From Nocardioides sp. Soil774 (GTDB taxonomy: Bacteria; Actinomycetota; Actinomycetes; Propionibacteriales; Nocardioidaceae): a stretch of 64,000 bases of DNA. The position numbers were made by a program, and so were the translations under genes. Positions 1-9,297 of this stretch are shown here, piece by piece (position 1 is the stretch's first letter; each line of letters starts with the position of its first letter). Location: contig NZ_LMSM01000008.1 in the NCBI RefSeq assembly GCF_001428125.1, forward strand, positions 1-64,000, in the 5' to 3' direction. The notes below the pieces were generated by a model. That model ran no database searches, had not been told where the DNA came from, and saw nothing but the letters and a program-made list of their open reading frames with translations.

Positions 1-96
1 AGACCCTCGGCTGGAGGACACCAGCACAAGCACTCGACGAACTACTGTCAAACCCACCAAAACCAACCGGTGTTGCATCCACCGCTTGAATCCGCC
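1..96 (+). mobile_element. Right end of an IS30-family insertion sequence (truncated by window edge)
   Basis: The first 89 bases read in one frame as the C-terminus of an IS30-type transposase, and the stretch from about 69 to 95 (beginning GGTGTTGCATCC, ending GAATCCGC) looks like the terminal inverted repeat of actinobacterial IS30 elements. The stop codon lies inside this repeat, which is usual for the family. The rest of the element is outside the window, so the left end, target duplication and integrity cannot be judged. Confidence 0.7.
3..89 (+). CDS. IS30-family transposase, C-terminal fragment
   Basis: The visible 28 residues start TLGWRTPAQALDELL and end GVASTA before TGA at 87-89. 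TLGW-[RK]-TP-A is the standard C-terminal signature of IS30-family DDE transposases, where it follows an N-R-P-R-K segment that would lie just outside the window. The enzyme catalyses cut-and-join transposition of its element. Only the tail is visible, so whether the gene is intact cannot be said. It is unrelated to the downstream genes, which are on the other strand. Confidence 0.75.
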   Translation, partial: TLGWRTPAQALDELLSNPPKPTGVASTA

Positions 97-146
97 GGCC
101 CGGAAAGGTAGGTGGACCACCGCTGCAGCCGCGGAAGGGACCTCGG

Positions 147-404
147 TCAGGAGTAGCGGTGGCTCTTCGCCGCGTGGCCCGCCTCGCGGGTGCAGGTGCG
201 CCCGCTCATGTTGCGGTGGCCGCAGAGCTCCTCGCTCGCCGAGGGCTCGGCCGCCGCCGGGGCCGGCTTCTCCGCAGACTTCTTCGCGGCAGGCGCAGCC
301 GGAGGCACGGCCGCCCGGGAGCGGGCGGGCGCCGAGCCGGCACGCTTCTGGGCCTCGGCGTACTTGGCCTCGCGCATGGCGCGCAGGTTGTCCATCTTGC
401 TCAT
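147..404 (-). CDS. Small Ala/Lys/Pro-rich protein with a C-terminal Cys/His knuckle
   Basis: An 85-residue protein. Residues 1-22 are a basic helix (MSKMDNLRAMREAKYAEAQ), followed by about 35 residues rich in Ala, Pro and Lys that are probably disordered. The C-terminus has the spacing C-x-H-x7-C-x5-H-x4-H, which could bind one zinc ion. There is no signal peptide or membrane segment, so it is probably cytoplasmic. It lies downstream of the heat-shock operon on the same strand, separated by 52 bases. I recognise it only as an actinobacterial small protein type without a known role; metal binding is inference from residue spacing. Confidence 0.6.
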   Translation of the reverse strand: MSKMDNLRAMREAKYAEAQKRAGSAPARSRAAVPPAAPAAKKSAEKPAPAAAEPSASEELCGHRNMSGRTCTREAGHAAKSHRYS

Positions 405-456
405 CGTTCGCTCACCCCCTGACCCTATGCGGAGCCTCGGACACCCGGGGCAGCGG

Positions 457-921
457 TCAGCGCTCGAGCCAGGCCCTGAGGTTGGCCAGAGACGCGTCGA
501 GGCCCTCCTGGTGCGCCTCGGCGTCGATCCCGGGAGGTACGTCGGTCACGTCGACCGCGACCCGCGTGCCACCCGAGTCGCCCGCAGTGAAGGTCCACGT
601 CATGGTCATCCGACCGGCGTTGTCTGGGTCGTCGGAATCGAACTCCACGCCCCACACGACCCGCTCGCCCTGGACCAGCTCGTCGATCACCACGCGCGAG
701 ACGTCGGTGTCGTCGGTCGTCTTGCCGCGCCCACCTGACGCATCGCGGTAGTGGAGCGTCATGGTGAACCCGCCACCCTCGCGCAGCCGCGCGTCGCACA
801 GCTCACCGCGCATGCCCTCCGGGGGCAGCCACTCCGCGAGGACGTCGGCGTCGACGAAAGCGGCGTACACCTGCTCCGGCGTCGCCGGCACGTCGACGGT
901 GGCGCGGTCGATGCGCGGCAC
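457..921 (-). CDS. SRPBCC/AHSA1-domain protein
   Basis: A 154-residue protein starting at GTG 921, two bases after the hspR stop. Its opening (VPRIDRATVDVPATPEQVYAAF) and the following E-W-L-P sequence are typical of the AHSA1 branch of the SRPBCC (Bet v1-like) fold, which forms a deep hydrophobic pocket. In eukaryotes the family includes the Hsp90 activator Aha1; in bacteria members are usually uncharacterised ligand-binding or polyketide-cyclase-like proteins. Its tight link to hspR suggests co-transcription with the chaperone operon. A chaperone-related role is possible but rests on context only. It fills the whole single-domain length of the family. Confidence 0.75.
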   Translation of the reverse strand: MPRIDRATVDVPATPEQVYAAFVDADVLAEWLPPEGMRGELCDARLREGGGFTMTLHYRDASGGRGKTTDDTDVSRVVIDELVQGERVVWGVEFDSDDPDNAGRMTMTWTFTAGDSGGTRVAVDVTDVPPGIDAEAHQEGLDASLANLRAWLER

Positions 922-923
922 CG

Positions 924-1334
924 TCAGCTGCCCCGGCGCCAGACGACCAGCGACTGGCCGACGGCCTGGTGCAGCACCGGCAGCTTGTTGGCCGGGGCCA
1001 GCGAGGCGCGCGCGGCCAGCCCGCGGCGTACGGCATCGAGCTCGGCCACGAGCTCCTCGTTGCGCGCGCGCAGGGCGTCGACCTGGTTCTCGAGGTCCAT
1101 GATGCGGCGCACGCCCTCGATGCCGATGCCGGCGCTGGTGAGGTCGGCGATCTCGCGCAGCCGCTCGAGGTCGCGGTGGGAGTAGCGCCGCCCGCCGCCA
1201 CCGGTGCGGCCCGGAGCGATGAGGCCCATCCGCTCGTAGGCGCGCAGGGTCTGCGGGTGCAGGCCGGTGAGCTCGGCGGCGACGCTGATGACGTAGACGG
1301 CCGCATCCGGGGACGGCGAGCCGAACGTGCTCAT
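924..1334 (-). CDS. hspR: MerR-type heat-shock repressor HspR
   Basis: A 136-residue MerR-family protein. Residues about 12-60 form the winged helix-turn-helix, with Y-V-I-S-V-A-A-E-L-T-G-L-H-P-Q-T-L-R-A-Y-E characteristic of HspR; a dimerising coiled coil follows. In Streptomyces and mycobacteria HspR binds HAIR inverted repeats (CTTGAGT-N7-ACTCAAG) upstream of dnaK, using DnaK as co-repressor. It is the fourth gene of dnaK-grpE-dnaJ-hspR, and its ATG shares one base with the dnaJ stop (TGATG). A HAIR box is present upstream of dnaK in this window, so an autoregulatory loop is expected. Confidence 0.95.
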   Translation of the reverse strand: MSTFGSPSPDAAVYVISVAAELTGLHPQTLRAYERMGLIAPGRTGGGGRRYSHRDLERLREIADLTSAGIGIEGVRRIMDLENQVDALRARNEELVAELDAVRRGLAARASLAPANKLPVLHQAVGQSLVVWRRGS

Positions 1335-2518
1335 CAGCTCGCTCCCTCGAAGAGCCCGCTGCGCAGCGGCTTGCCGGCCATGGCCGCACGGTAGGCCTCG
1401 ACGGCCTCGCGCGCGGTCGGGTCGAGGTGGGAGGGCACCTGCACCTCGACGGTGGCGAGCAGGTCGCCGCGCGAGCCGTCGCGCTTGGTGGCGCCCTTGC
1501 CGCGCACGCGGAAGGTGCGTCCGTTGGGCGTGCCGGCCGGGACCTTGAGCGTCACCGGGCCTCCGCCGAGGGTCGGGATCTTGACCTCGGCACCGAGGGC
1601 GGCCTCGTCGAAGGAGACCGGGACGTCGAGGGTCAGGTTGTCGCCCTTGCGACCGAAGACACGGTGCGGGGCGACCTTGACGGTGACGAACAGGTCACCC
1701 GCGGGCCCGCCGTGGTCACCCGGGGCGCCCTTGCCCTTGAGCCGGATCCTCGCGCCGTCCTTGACGCCGGCGGGGATGCGCGCCTGGATCGAGCGTGCCG
1801 AGGTGCCGCGACCGCTGCCGTGGCAGGTCGGGCAGGCCTCGTCGTAGACGAGCTGGCGACCACCGCACGCCGGGCAGGTCTCGTTGATCGAGAACGCCCC
1901 GCCGGAGCCCGCCACCACGAAGCCCGCGCCGTCGCACTGCGGGCAGATGTGCGGACGCGTGCCGGGCTTGCCGCCCGTGCCCTGGCAGGTGGCGCAGGCG
2001 GTGTCGGAGGTGAGCCGCAGCGACACCGTCACGCCGTCGAGCGCGTCGGTGAAGGAGATCGTCGCCGTGCTCTCCACGTCGGCGCCGCGCCGGGCCCGGG
2101 GCTGCTGCTGGCCGCGCGTGCGCTGGCCGCCGCCGAACAGGTCGCCGAACATGTCGCCGAGCCCGCCCGCCCCGCGGTCACGCAACAGGTCGTCCATGGA
2201 GAAGCCACCGCCGCCGAAGCCGCCACCTCCCGTGCCGCCGCCCATGCCGGCGCCGAAGCCGCCACGCGCCTGCAACGAGCGGAACTCGTCGTACTTGGCG
2301 CGCTTGGCCTCGTCGCCCACCACGTCGTAGGCCTCGGCGACGGCCTTGAACTTCTCGTGCTTGGCGTCGTTGCCGGGGTTGGAGTCGGGGTGGTTCTCGC
2401 GGGCCAGCTTGCGGTAGGCCTTCTTGATGTCGGCCGCGCTCGCGTCCTTGGCCACCCCGAGGACCTGGTAGAAGTCCTTGGTCGCCCAGTCGTTGCGGAA
2501 ACCGTCGGTGTCAGCCAT
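1334..2518 (-). CDS. dnaJ: Chaperone DnaJ (Hsp40)
   Basis: A 394-residue type I J-protein. The J domain covers residues about 15-80 with the HPD tripeptide at 43-45. A Gly/Phe-rich linker follows, then a zinc-finger region (about 174-235) with [24 protein letters not shown] and CPTCHGSG. The third repeat lacks the usual G-x-G, which I have seen in actinobacterial DnaJ proteins. The C-terminal substrate-binding domains complete the protein. It stimulates DnaK ATP hydrolysis and delivers unfolded clients in the cytoplasm. It lies 41 bases after grpE and its stop overlaps the hspR start by one base. Confidence 0.97.
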   Translation of the reverse strand: MADTDGFRNDWATKDFYQVLGVAKDASAADIKKAYRKLARENHPDSNPGNDAKHEKFKAVAEAYDVVGDEAKRAKYDEFRSLQARGGFGAGMGGGTGGGGFGGGGFSMDDLLRDRGAGGLGDMFGDLFGGGQRTRGQQQPRARRGADVESTATISFTDALDGVTVSLRLTSDTACATCQGTGGKPGTRPHICPQCDGAGFVVAGSGGAFSINETCPACGGRQLVYDEACPTCHGSGRGTSARSIQARIPAGVKDGARIRLKGKGAPGDHGGPAGDLFVTVKVAPHRVFGRKGDNLTLDVPVSFDEAALGAEVKIPTLGGGPVTLKVPAGTPNGRTFRVRGKGATKRDGSRGDLLATVEVQVPSHLDPTAREAVEAYRAAMAGKPLRSGLFEGAS

Positions 2519-2559
2519 GGACGGACCTCCCCTCCTTCACTCCGTGCAACCTGTCCCGG

Positions 2560-3218
2560 TCAGCCGTCGGCCGGGTCGACCACGAGCACCTGCGCCGCGC
2601 GCACGACGCGGTCACCGAGCCGGTAGCCGCCCTTGGCGACGTGCTTGACGGTGGTCACCTCGACGTCCGCGTCGGTGCCGAGGTGGCTCAGCGCCTCGTG
2701 CAGGGTGGGGTCGAAGGCGTCGCCGGGCTCGCCGAAGCGCACGAGACCCGCGGCCGCGACCACGCGCTCGAGCTGGTCGGCGACGGCCTTGAAGCCGCCG
2801 TCGAGCTCGTCGTGCTCCTTGGCGCGGTCGATGGTGTCGAGCACCTCGACCACCGGCGCGAGCGCCTTGTAGGCGGCGTTCTCCGCGACCAGCTGGCGGT
2901 CACGGTCGACGCGCTTGCGGTAGTTGGCGTACTCGGCCTGCAGGCGCTGGAGGTCGTTGGTCAGGTCGGCCAGCGAGCCCTTCATCGCGCCGAGCTCGTC
3001 GACCTCGGTGTCGGCATCGGGCCCGGGGCCCTCCTCGGCGGTGCCGGGGGTGTCGCCGGCGACGGCGTCACCGGCGACCTGCTCCTCGACCTCGGTCTGC
3101 GCCGGGGCCTCTCCGGCCACGTCGCCGAAGCCGCCCTCCGGAGAGGGAGCCGCGGTGGGCTCCCCCTCCGGGAGGTCGTACGCCTCGGTGCCCGGGGTGG
3201 GCTCGTCGGGGCGACGGG

Positions 3219-3222
<4 letters not shown>
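2560..3222 (-). CDS. grpE: Nucleotide exchange factor GrpE
   Basis: A 220-residue protein that begins at GTG overlapping the dnaK stop (GTGA), so it is translationally coupled to dnaK. The first 75 residues are acidic and low-complexity. The long coiled coil (about 80-130, with [15 protein letters not shown]) and the C-terminal beta domain (ending in [12 protein letters not shown]) are typical of GrpE. It releases ADP from DnaK and so resets the chaperone cycle. The acidic N-terminal extension is longer than in E. coli GrpE, as is common in actinobacteria. Confidence 0.96.
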
Positions 3223-5084
<1,862 letters not shown>

Positions 5085-5166
5085 GGTTGCTACCTCCTGC
5101 TGGGGTTCTGCGTGGGATCTGCCGTTGTGAGCCATCCTGCCGCGCTGAGCCGGAGGAGGCAAAACA

Positions 5167-5187
5167 GTTGAGTCGGTGCGACTCAAG
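5167..5187 (-). promoter_or_regulatory. HAIR operator (HspR-binding inverted repeat) upstream of dnaK
   Basis: Read on the minus strand this is CTTGAGT, seven bases, then ACTCAAC. The HspR consensus is CTTGAGT-N7-ACTCAAG, so 13 of 14 arm bases match and the spacing is exact. It lies 83-103 bases upstream of the dnaK ATG. This fits established HspR control of dnaK operons in Streptomyces and mycobacteria, and hspR is the last gene of this operon. Confidence 0.93.
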
Positions 5188-5254
5188 TCTGCTCACAGGG
5201 TAGAACGCAGGATCCCCGCGGATGTTCCCGGGGGCGCGAAGTATTTTGCGACTC

Positions 5255-5326
5255 GAGCGGACCATTGGTCGCCTGACGCACGCCGTGGCGCGGCATCGCG
5301 TGCGTCGAGCGACCAAAGGTCCGCTC
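5255..5326. repeat. Long interrupted palindrome, GAGCGGACC family (copy 1)
   Basis: The outer arms 5255-5272 and 5309-5326 pair at 17 of 18 positions. The inner arms 5275-5283 and 5298-5306 pair perfectly over 9 bases, leaving a 14-base loop. The flank from about 5301 to 5345 is closely similar to 35607-35650 beside hutU, including GGTCCGCTCAACCCC and GCCGTGGACG. It lies 41 bases after the acetyltransferase stop, so it could end that transcript before the dnaK promoter. There is no T-run, so it is not a textbook terminator. Confidence 0.8.
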
Positions 5327-5366
5327 AACCCCGCCGTGGACGCGGCGGATGACGGGTCAGGCCAGG

Positions 5367-6155
5367 TCAGCGGGTCCAGACGTAGGGCGTCGTGGTCGTC
5401 ACCGGCCGCAGCCCCGAGCGCTCGAGGATCGGACGCGACATGTCGGTGCAGTCGGAGTGGATGTAGCGGATCCCCCGGGCCACGGCGGAGCCGGCCCGGG
5501 CGGCGACGAGCGCGCGGTAGATGCCGCGGCCGCGGAAGTCGGGCAGCGTCGATCCGCCCCAGATCCCCGCGAACTCGGTGCCCGCGACGGGCGTGAGGCG
5601 GCCCGCGCAGACCACTCGGCCCTCGACCTCGGCCACCCAGAGCTCGGCCGCCCCGGCCTCGAGCTCGGCGAGCGACGACGCGACCGAGGGGCCGCGACCG
5701 GTGCCGAAGACCGAGTCCTGCGCCTGCTTCATCCGGGCCACGTCGGCCTCCGCCCCCGGACCCGGCTCGATCTGCCGCACCACGACCCCGGGGTCCAGCG
5801 GCACGTCGACCGCGAGCAGCGCCGCCTCGCCGATCATCACCGTCTCCACCGGTTCGGCGACCAGCCCGTTGGCGACGAGCCGCTCGCCGAGGTCGGCCGG
5901 CCGGTCGTGCCCCCGCGACTTCCACTCGAACGACGCCACGGCCGTGTCGTCGCGGTAGTGCGCGAGGGTGCGGCCGATGGCGGCGTCGAGCGCCGCGCCC
6001 TCGAGGCCGCCGAGGTCGCGGTAGGACACGAACCCCCCGTGCTCGAAGACCGCCCACCACAGCGGGCCGTCGCGCACCACCTCGTGGGCCCTGGCCATCT
6101 CGGCGTCGGTGCGGAGCTGGTCGTCGTACGCCGTCAGGAGGGGGTCAGCCGTCAT
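5367..6155 (-). CDS. GNAT-family N-acetyltransferase
   Basis: A 262-residue protein starting MTADPLLTAYDDQLRTDAEM; an upstream in-frame extension exists but has no better ribosome site. The C-terminal half has the GNAT core: a beta strand with V-V-C-A-G-R-L-T, then G-I-W-G-G-S-T-L-P-D-F-R-G-R-G-I-Y-R-A-L, which carries the R-G-x-G-x-Y acetyl-CoA loop. The N-terminal half is GNAT-like but lacks a clear loop, so the protein may be a two-domain member. The substrate is unknown. It is transcribed alone towards the dnaK promoter. Confidence 0.8.
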   Translation of the reverse strand: MTADPLLTAYDDQLRTDAEMARAHEVVRDGPLWWAVFEHGGFVSYRDLGGLEGAALDAAIGRTLAHYRDDTAVASFEWKSRGHDRPADLGERLVANGLVAEPVETVMIGEAALLAVDVPLDPGVVVRQIEPGPGAEADVARMKQAQDSVFGTGRGPSVASSLAELEAGAAELWVAEVEGRVVCAGRLTPVAGTEFAGIWGGSTLPDFRGRGIYRALVAARAGSAVARGIRYIHSDCTDMSRPILERSGLRPVTTTTPYVWTR

Positions 6156-6291
6156 GCGGCGCAGCCTAGGGCGGGCCGATCGCCACTGCCCGGGGGTTTC
6201 CGGCACCGCCCCCGCCCGCTCCATCGAAATCAGGGGGAATCAGGGGTCGGTTCGGCTTCGCGACGGGGGCCCGAGGACGCACACTTCTCTC

Positions 6292-7002
6292 GTGCTCCAG
6301 GGGGTAGGCCTGCGTCGGGTCGTCGGCGTCTCAGTCATCGCGGTCGTCCTCGCCGCGCTGATGGCCTTCTACGTCGACGACCGCGCAGGCGCCGGCCTCG
6401 CGCGGTGCCAGCAGCACCGCGCCGACGCCCGTGAGCGCGCAAGCATCGTGACCGGCTCCGGGGAGCGGGTGCTGGTGATCGGCGACTCCTGGTCGGTCGG
6501 GCTCGGGCAGGACGACCTCGGCGCGTCGTGGGCCCGCGACCTGCCCGGCGAGGTGCACGTGGCCGGCTTCTCGGGCTCGGGCTTCAGTGCCCGCGCGAGC
6601 GTGTGCGGCGCCGTCTCGTTCGCCGACCGCGCGTCCACCGCACTCGGCACCCGGCCCCAGGTCGTCGTGGTCGAGGGCGGCCTCAACGACTACGACCAGC
6701 CGACCGCCGCGATCACCGCGGGGTTCCGTGACCTCATGGCCGATCTCGCCGGGCACCCGGTCGTCGTCGTGGGCCCCGCGAGCGCACCCGTCCGCTCGCG
6801 CGCGGTGCCGCGGGTCGACGCACTGCTGGCCGGGCTGTCGCGCGACTACGGCGTCCCCTACGTCGCCACGAGCGACCTCGACCTCGACTACCTCGCCGAC
6901 CGCCTGCACCTCACCGAGGCCGGGCACCGCGAGTTCGGCGCTGCCGTCGCCGACCGAATCGCGAGCGTCGAGCCCGCGCGACCCGCGGTTCTGCGCCACT
7001 GA
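6292..7002 (+). CDS. Membrane-anchored SGNH/GDSL-type hydrolase
   Basis: A 236-residue protein. I chose the GTG at 6292 because it gives a short basic start followed at once by a membrane or signal segment (VVGVSVIAVVLAALMAFYV); no strong ribosome site decides it. The esterase blocks are V-I-G-D-S-W (nucleophile Ser), the G-G-L-N-D block, and D-R-L-H-L near the end supplying Asp and His. SGNH hydrolases cleave esters or act on acyl or acetyl groups of cell-wall polymers; the substrate cannot be told. The active site would be outside the cell. It is diverged from the acetyltransferase by 136 bases. Confidence 0.8.
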   Translation: MLQGVGLRRVVGVSVIAVVLAALMAFYVDDRAGAGLARCQQHRADARERASIVTGSGERVLVIGDSWSVGLGQDDLGASWARDLPGEVHVAGFSGSGFSARASVCGAVSFADRASTALGTRPQVVVVEGGLNDYDQPTAAITAGFRDLMADLAGHPVVVVGPASAPVRSRAVPRVDALLAGLSRDYGVPYVATSDLDLDYLADRLHLTEAGHREFGAAVADRIASVEPARPAVLRH

Positions 7003-7061
7003 CCGCTTCGCGGCACGGGAATCGCGCGCGTCCCCGATTATCGGACGCCAGACCCGTGTCG

Positions 7062-7090
7062 TGCAGGTTCTCGCGTTGCACGAACCTGCA
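7062..7090. promoter_or_regulatory. Perfect inverted repeat upstream of the M4 peptidase gene
   Basis: TGCAGGTTC (7062-7070) and GAACCTGCA (7082-7090) are perfect 9-base arms around 11 bases. The site lies 60 bases after the SGNH gene and 110 bases before the M4 peptidase start. It could be an operator or a weak terminator. A possible -35 (TTGACG near 7103) lies just downstream, which favours an operator, but the matching -10 is poor. Confidence 0.4.
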
Positions 7091-7199
7091 GATCAACCGC
7101 CATTGACGGTGGTCGCCTTGGATTGCGAACTTGTGCACTGGTCCGCTTCACCAATCCCCCTCGGGCCGCCGGCTCGATCTCACGATTGGAAAAACCCCA

Positions 7200-9197
7200 G
7201 TGAAATCTCTCCGACTGGCCGCACTGGCCGGTGTCGCATCGGCTGCGGTCGTTGCGTCCTTCCTGGCACCGACCGTCACCCCGGCCGATGCCGCTCCCGC
7301 GGCGGGCAACCCCCGCCTCGAGGCCCAGCAGGCGGCCGCCGCCTGGGTCCAGGGCCACGGCAACGCGCTCGAGCGCTCCTCCCAGGACGCGTTCGTCCGC
7401 GCCGGCACCTACACCGGTGCGGCCGACATCTACTCGGTCGCCTACGAGCGCACCCACGAGGGCCTGCGCGTGGTCGGTGGCGACTTCGTCGTCCTGGCCA
7501 ACGGTGACGGCCAGGTCGTCGGCTCGTCCGTCGCCCAGGACTCCCCGGTCGACCTCGCCAGCACCACGCCCAAGATCCCCGCCGCCCGCGCCACGGCGGC
7601 CGCCCGCACGCTGGCCGACCAGGGCGCGGAGACCTCCACCCCCGAGCTGGTCATCTGGCACCGTGAGGCCGGCACCAAGCTGGCCTACGAGGTCGAGGTG
7701 CGCGGCACCAAGGACGGCGAGGTCTCCTGGCAGCGCGCCTGGATCGACGCCGACAACGGAGAGGTCCTGGAGTCGCGCGAGCAGATCGCGCACGGCACCG
7801 GCACCGGCGCCTGGGAGGGCTCGGTCTCCATCCCGACCTCCGGCTCGGGCACGTCGTACTCGATGACCAACACCAACGCCACCACCCTGAAGTGCCAGGA
7901 CGCCGCCACCAACGTGACGTTCTCCGGCACCGACAACGCCTGGGGCAACGGCGTGGCCACCAACAAGGAGACGGGCTGCGTCGACGCGTTCTACAGCGCC
8001 GAGCAGGAGCGCCTCATGCTCGCCAACTGGCTCGGGCGCAGCGGCATGAACGGCTCGGGCGGCTGGGTGCCGATCCGCGTCGGCCTCGCCGACGTCAACG
8101 CCTACTACGACGGCACCCAGGTGCAGATCGGGCACCGCCAGGGCACCAACGAGTGGATCGGCGCCATGGACGTCGTGGCCCACGAGTTCGGCCACGGCAT
8201 CGACGACAAGACCCCGGGCGGCATCTCGAGCAACGGCACCCAGGAGTTCGTCGCCGACACCTTCGGCACGGCGACCGAGTTCTACGCGAACAACCCGGCC
8301 GACCCGGCCGACTACACCATCGGCGAGGAGGTCAACCTCGTCGGCGCGGGCCCGATCCGCGACATGTCCAACCCGGGCAACGTGGGCGACCCGTCGTGCT
8401 ACTCCAGCTCCATCCCCACCGCCGAGGTCCACGCCGCGGCCGGCCCTGGTGACCACTGGTGGTACCTGCTCGCCAACGGCGGCACGTCGAAGTGCAACGG
8501 CCAGGCCGTGAGCGGCGTCGGCGTCCAGAACGCCATGAAGATCATGTACAACGCGATGCTGATGAAGACCAGCTCCGCGTCCTACCTGAAGTACCGCACC
8601 TGGACCCTCACCGCGGCGAAGAACCTCGACTCGACCTGTGGCCTCTTCAACTCCACCAAGGCTGCGTGGAACGCCGTGAACGTTCCCGCCCAGACCGGTG
8701 ACCCGACCTGCGGTGGCACCACCACGCCCCCGCCCACCGGCGGCCAGCTCCTCGGCAACCCGGGCTTCGAGTCCGGCGCGACCGTGTGGACCGGCAACAC
8801 CGGCGTGATCACCACCAACACCGGCCGCCCGGCCCGCACCGGGTCCTACAAGGCATGGCTCGGCGGCAACGGCACCACCAGCACCGAGACCATCAACCAG
8901 TCGGTGGCCATCCCCTCCACGGCGACCGCGGCCACGCTGTCGTACTGGATCCGCACCGACACCGCCGAGTCCGGCACGACCGCGTACGACAACATGCGGG
9001 TGCAGGTCGTGGACGGCTCGACCGTCACCACGCTCAAGACCTTCACCAACGTGGGCACCAACGCGACCTACACCCAGTACTCGCACAGCCTCACCGCCTA
9101 CAAGGGCAAGACGGTCACCATCCGCTTCACCATGACCGAGGACTCCTCGCTCCAGACGAGCTTCGTGGTCGACGACACCGCGCTGAACGTCTCCTGA
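7200..9197 (+). CDS. Secreted M4-type zinc metallopeptidase with C-terminal beta-sandwich module
   Basis: A 665-residue protein starting at GTG 7200 with a Sec signal peptide (about residues 1-30, ending T-P-A-D-A-A-P). Residues about 35-215 are a fungalysin/PepSY-like propeptide. The catalytic domain carries HEFGH at 328-332; Glu349 in Q-E-F-V-A-D-T-F-G is the probable third zinc ligand, in the position of the thermolysin Glu. After a Thr/Pro linker, residues about 517-665 form a jelly-roll-like module (N-P-G-F-E-S-G start) nearly identical to that of the next gene. It would digest proteins outside the cell, with the module possibly binding substrate or the cell surface. A strong hairpin follows. 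Confidence 0.9.
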   Translation: MKSLRLAALAGVASAAVVASFLAPTVTPADAAPAAGNPRLEAQQAAAAWVQGHGNALERSSQDAFVRAGTYTGAADIYSVAYERTHEGLRVVGGDFVVLANGDGQVVGSSVAQDSPVDLASTTPKIPAARATAAARTLADQGAETSTPELVIWHREAGTKLAYEVEVRGTKDGEVSWQRAWIDADNGEVLESREQIAHGTGTGAWEGSVSIPTSGSGTSYSMTNTNATTLKCQDAATNVTFSGTDNAWGNGVATNKETGCVDAFYSAEQERLMLANWLGRSGMNGSGGWVPIRVGLADVNAYYDGTQVQIGHRQGTNEWIGAMDVVAHEFGHGIDDKTPGGISSNGTQEFVADTFGTATEFYANNPADPADYTIGEEVNLVGAGPIRDMSNPGNVGDPSCYSSSIPTAEVHAAAGPGDHWWYLLANGGTSKCNGQAVSGVGVQNAMKIMYNAMLMKTSSASYLKYRTWTLTAAKNLDSTCGLFNSTKAAWNAVNVPAQTGDPTCGGTTTPPPTGGQLLGNPGFESGATVWTGNTGVITTNTGRPARTGSYKAWLGGNGTTSTETINQSVAIPSTATAATLSYWIRTDTAESGTTAYDNMRVQVVDGSTVTTLKTFTNVGTNATYTQYSHSLTAYKGKTVTIRFTMTEDSSLQTSFVVDDTALNVS

Positions 9198-9225
9198 CGT
9201 CCCAGTCGTGAACTAGCACCGCCGG

Positions 9226-9258
9226 ACGGGGCGGGGCAGCGCTGCTGCCCCGCCCCGT
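9226..9258 (+). terminator. Strong hairpin after the M4 peptidase gene
   Basis: A perfect 15-bp GC-rich stem (9226-9240 with 9244-9258) closes on a GCT loop, 29 bases after the M4 stop. It is followed by TCTCCGTCCC rather than a T-run, as is common for actinobacterial terminators. It separates the two co-directional peptidase genes. Confidence 0.8.
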
Positions 9259-9297
9259 TCTCCGTCCCCAGCCCTGCCCACCTCTCGGGAGATCCCC

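Noticed and set aside
6225..6246. Direct repeat of AATCAGGGG before the SGNH gene
   Set aside because: Two copies 11 bases apart could be an activator site, but no other copy or regulator supports it and the region may be just GC-biased filler.
7038..9086. 682-codon open frame antisense to the M4 peptidase gene
   Set aside because: High-GC DNA yields long antisense frames. The plus frame has signal peptide, zinc motif and shared module; the antisense one is low-complexity Gly/Val/Arg/Asp without motifs.
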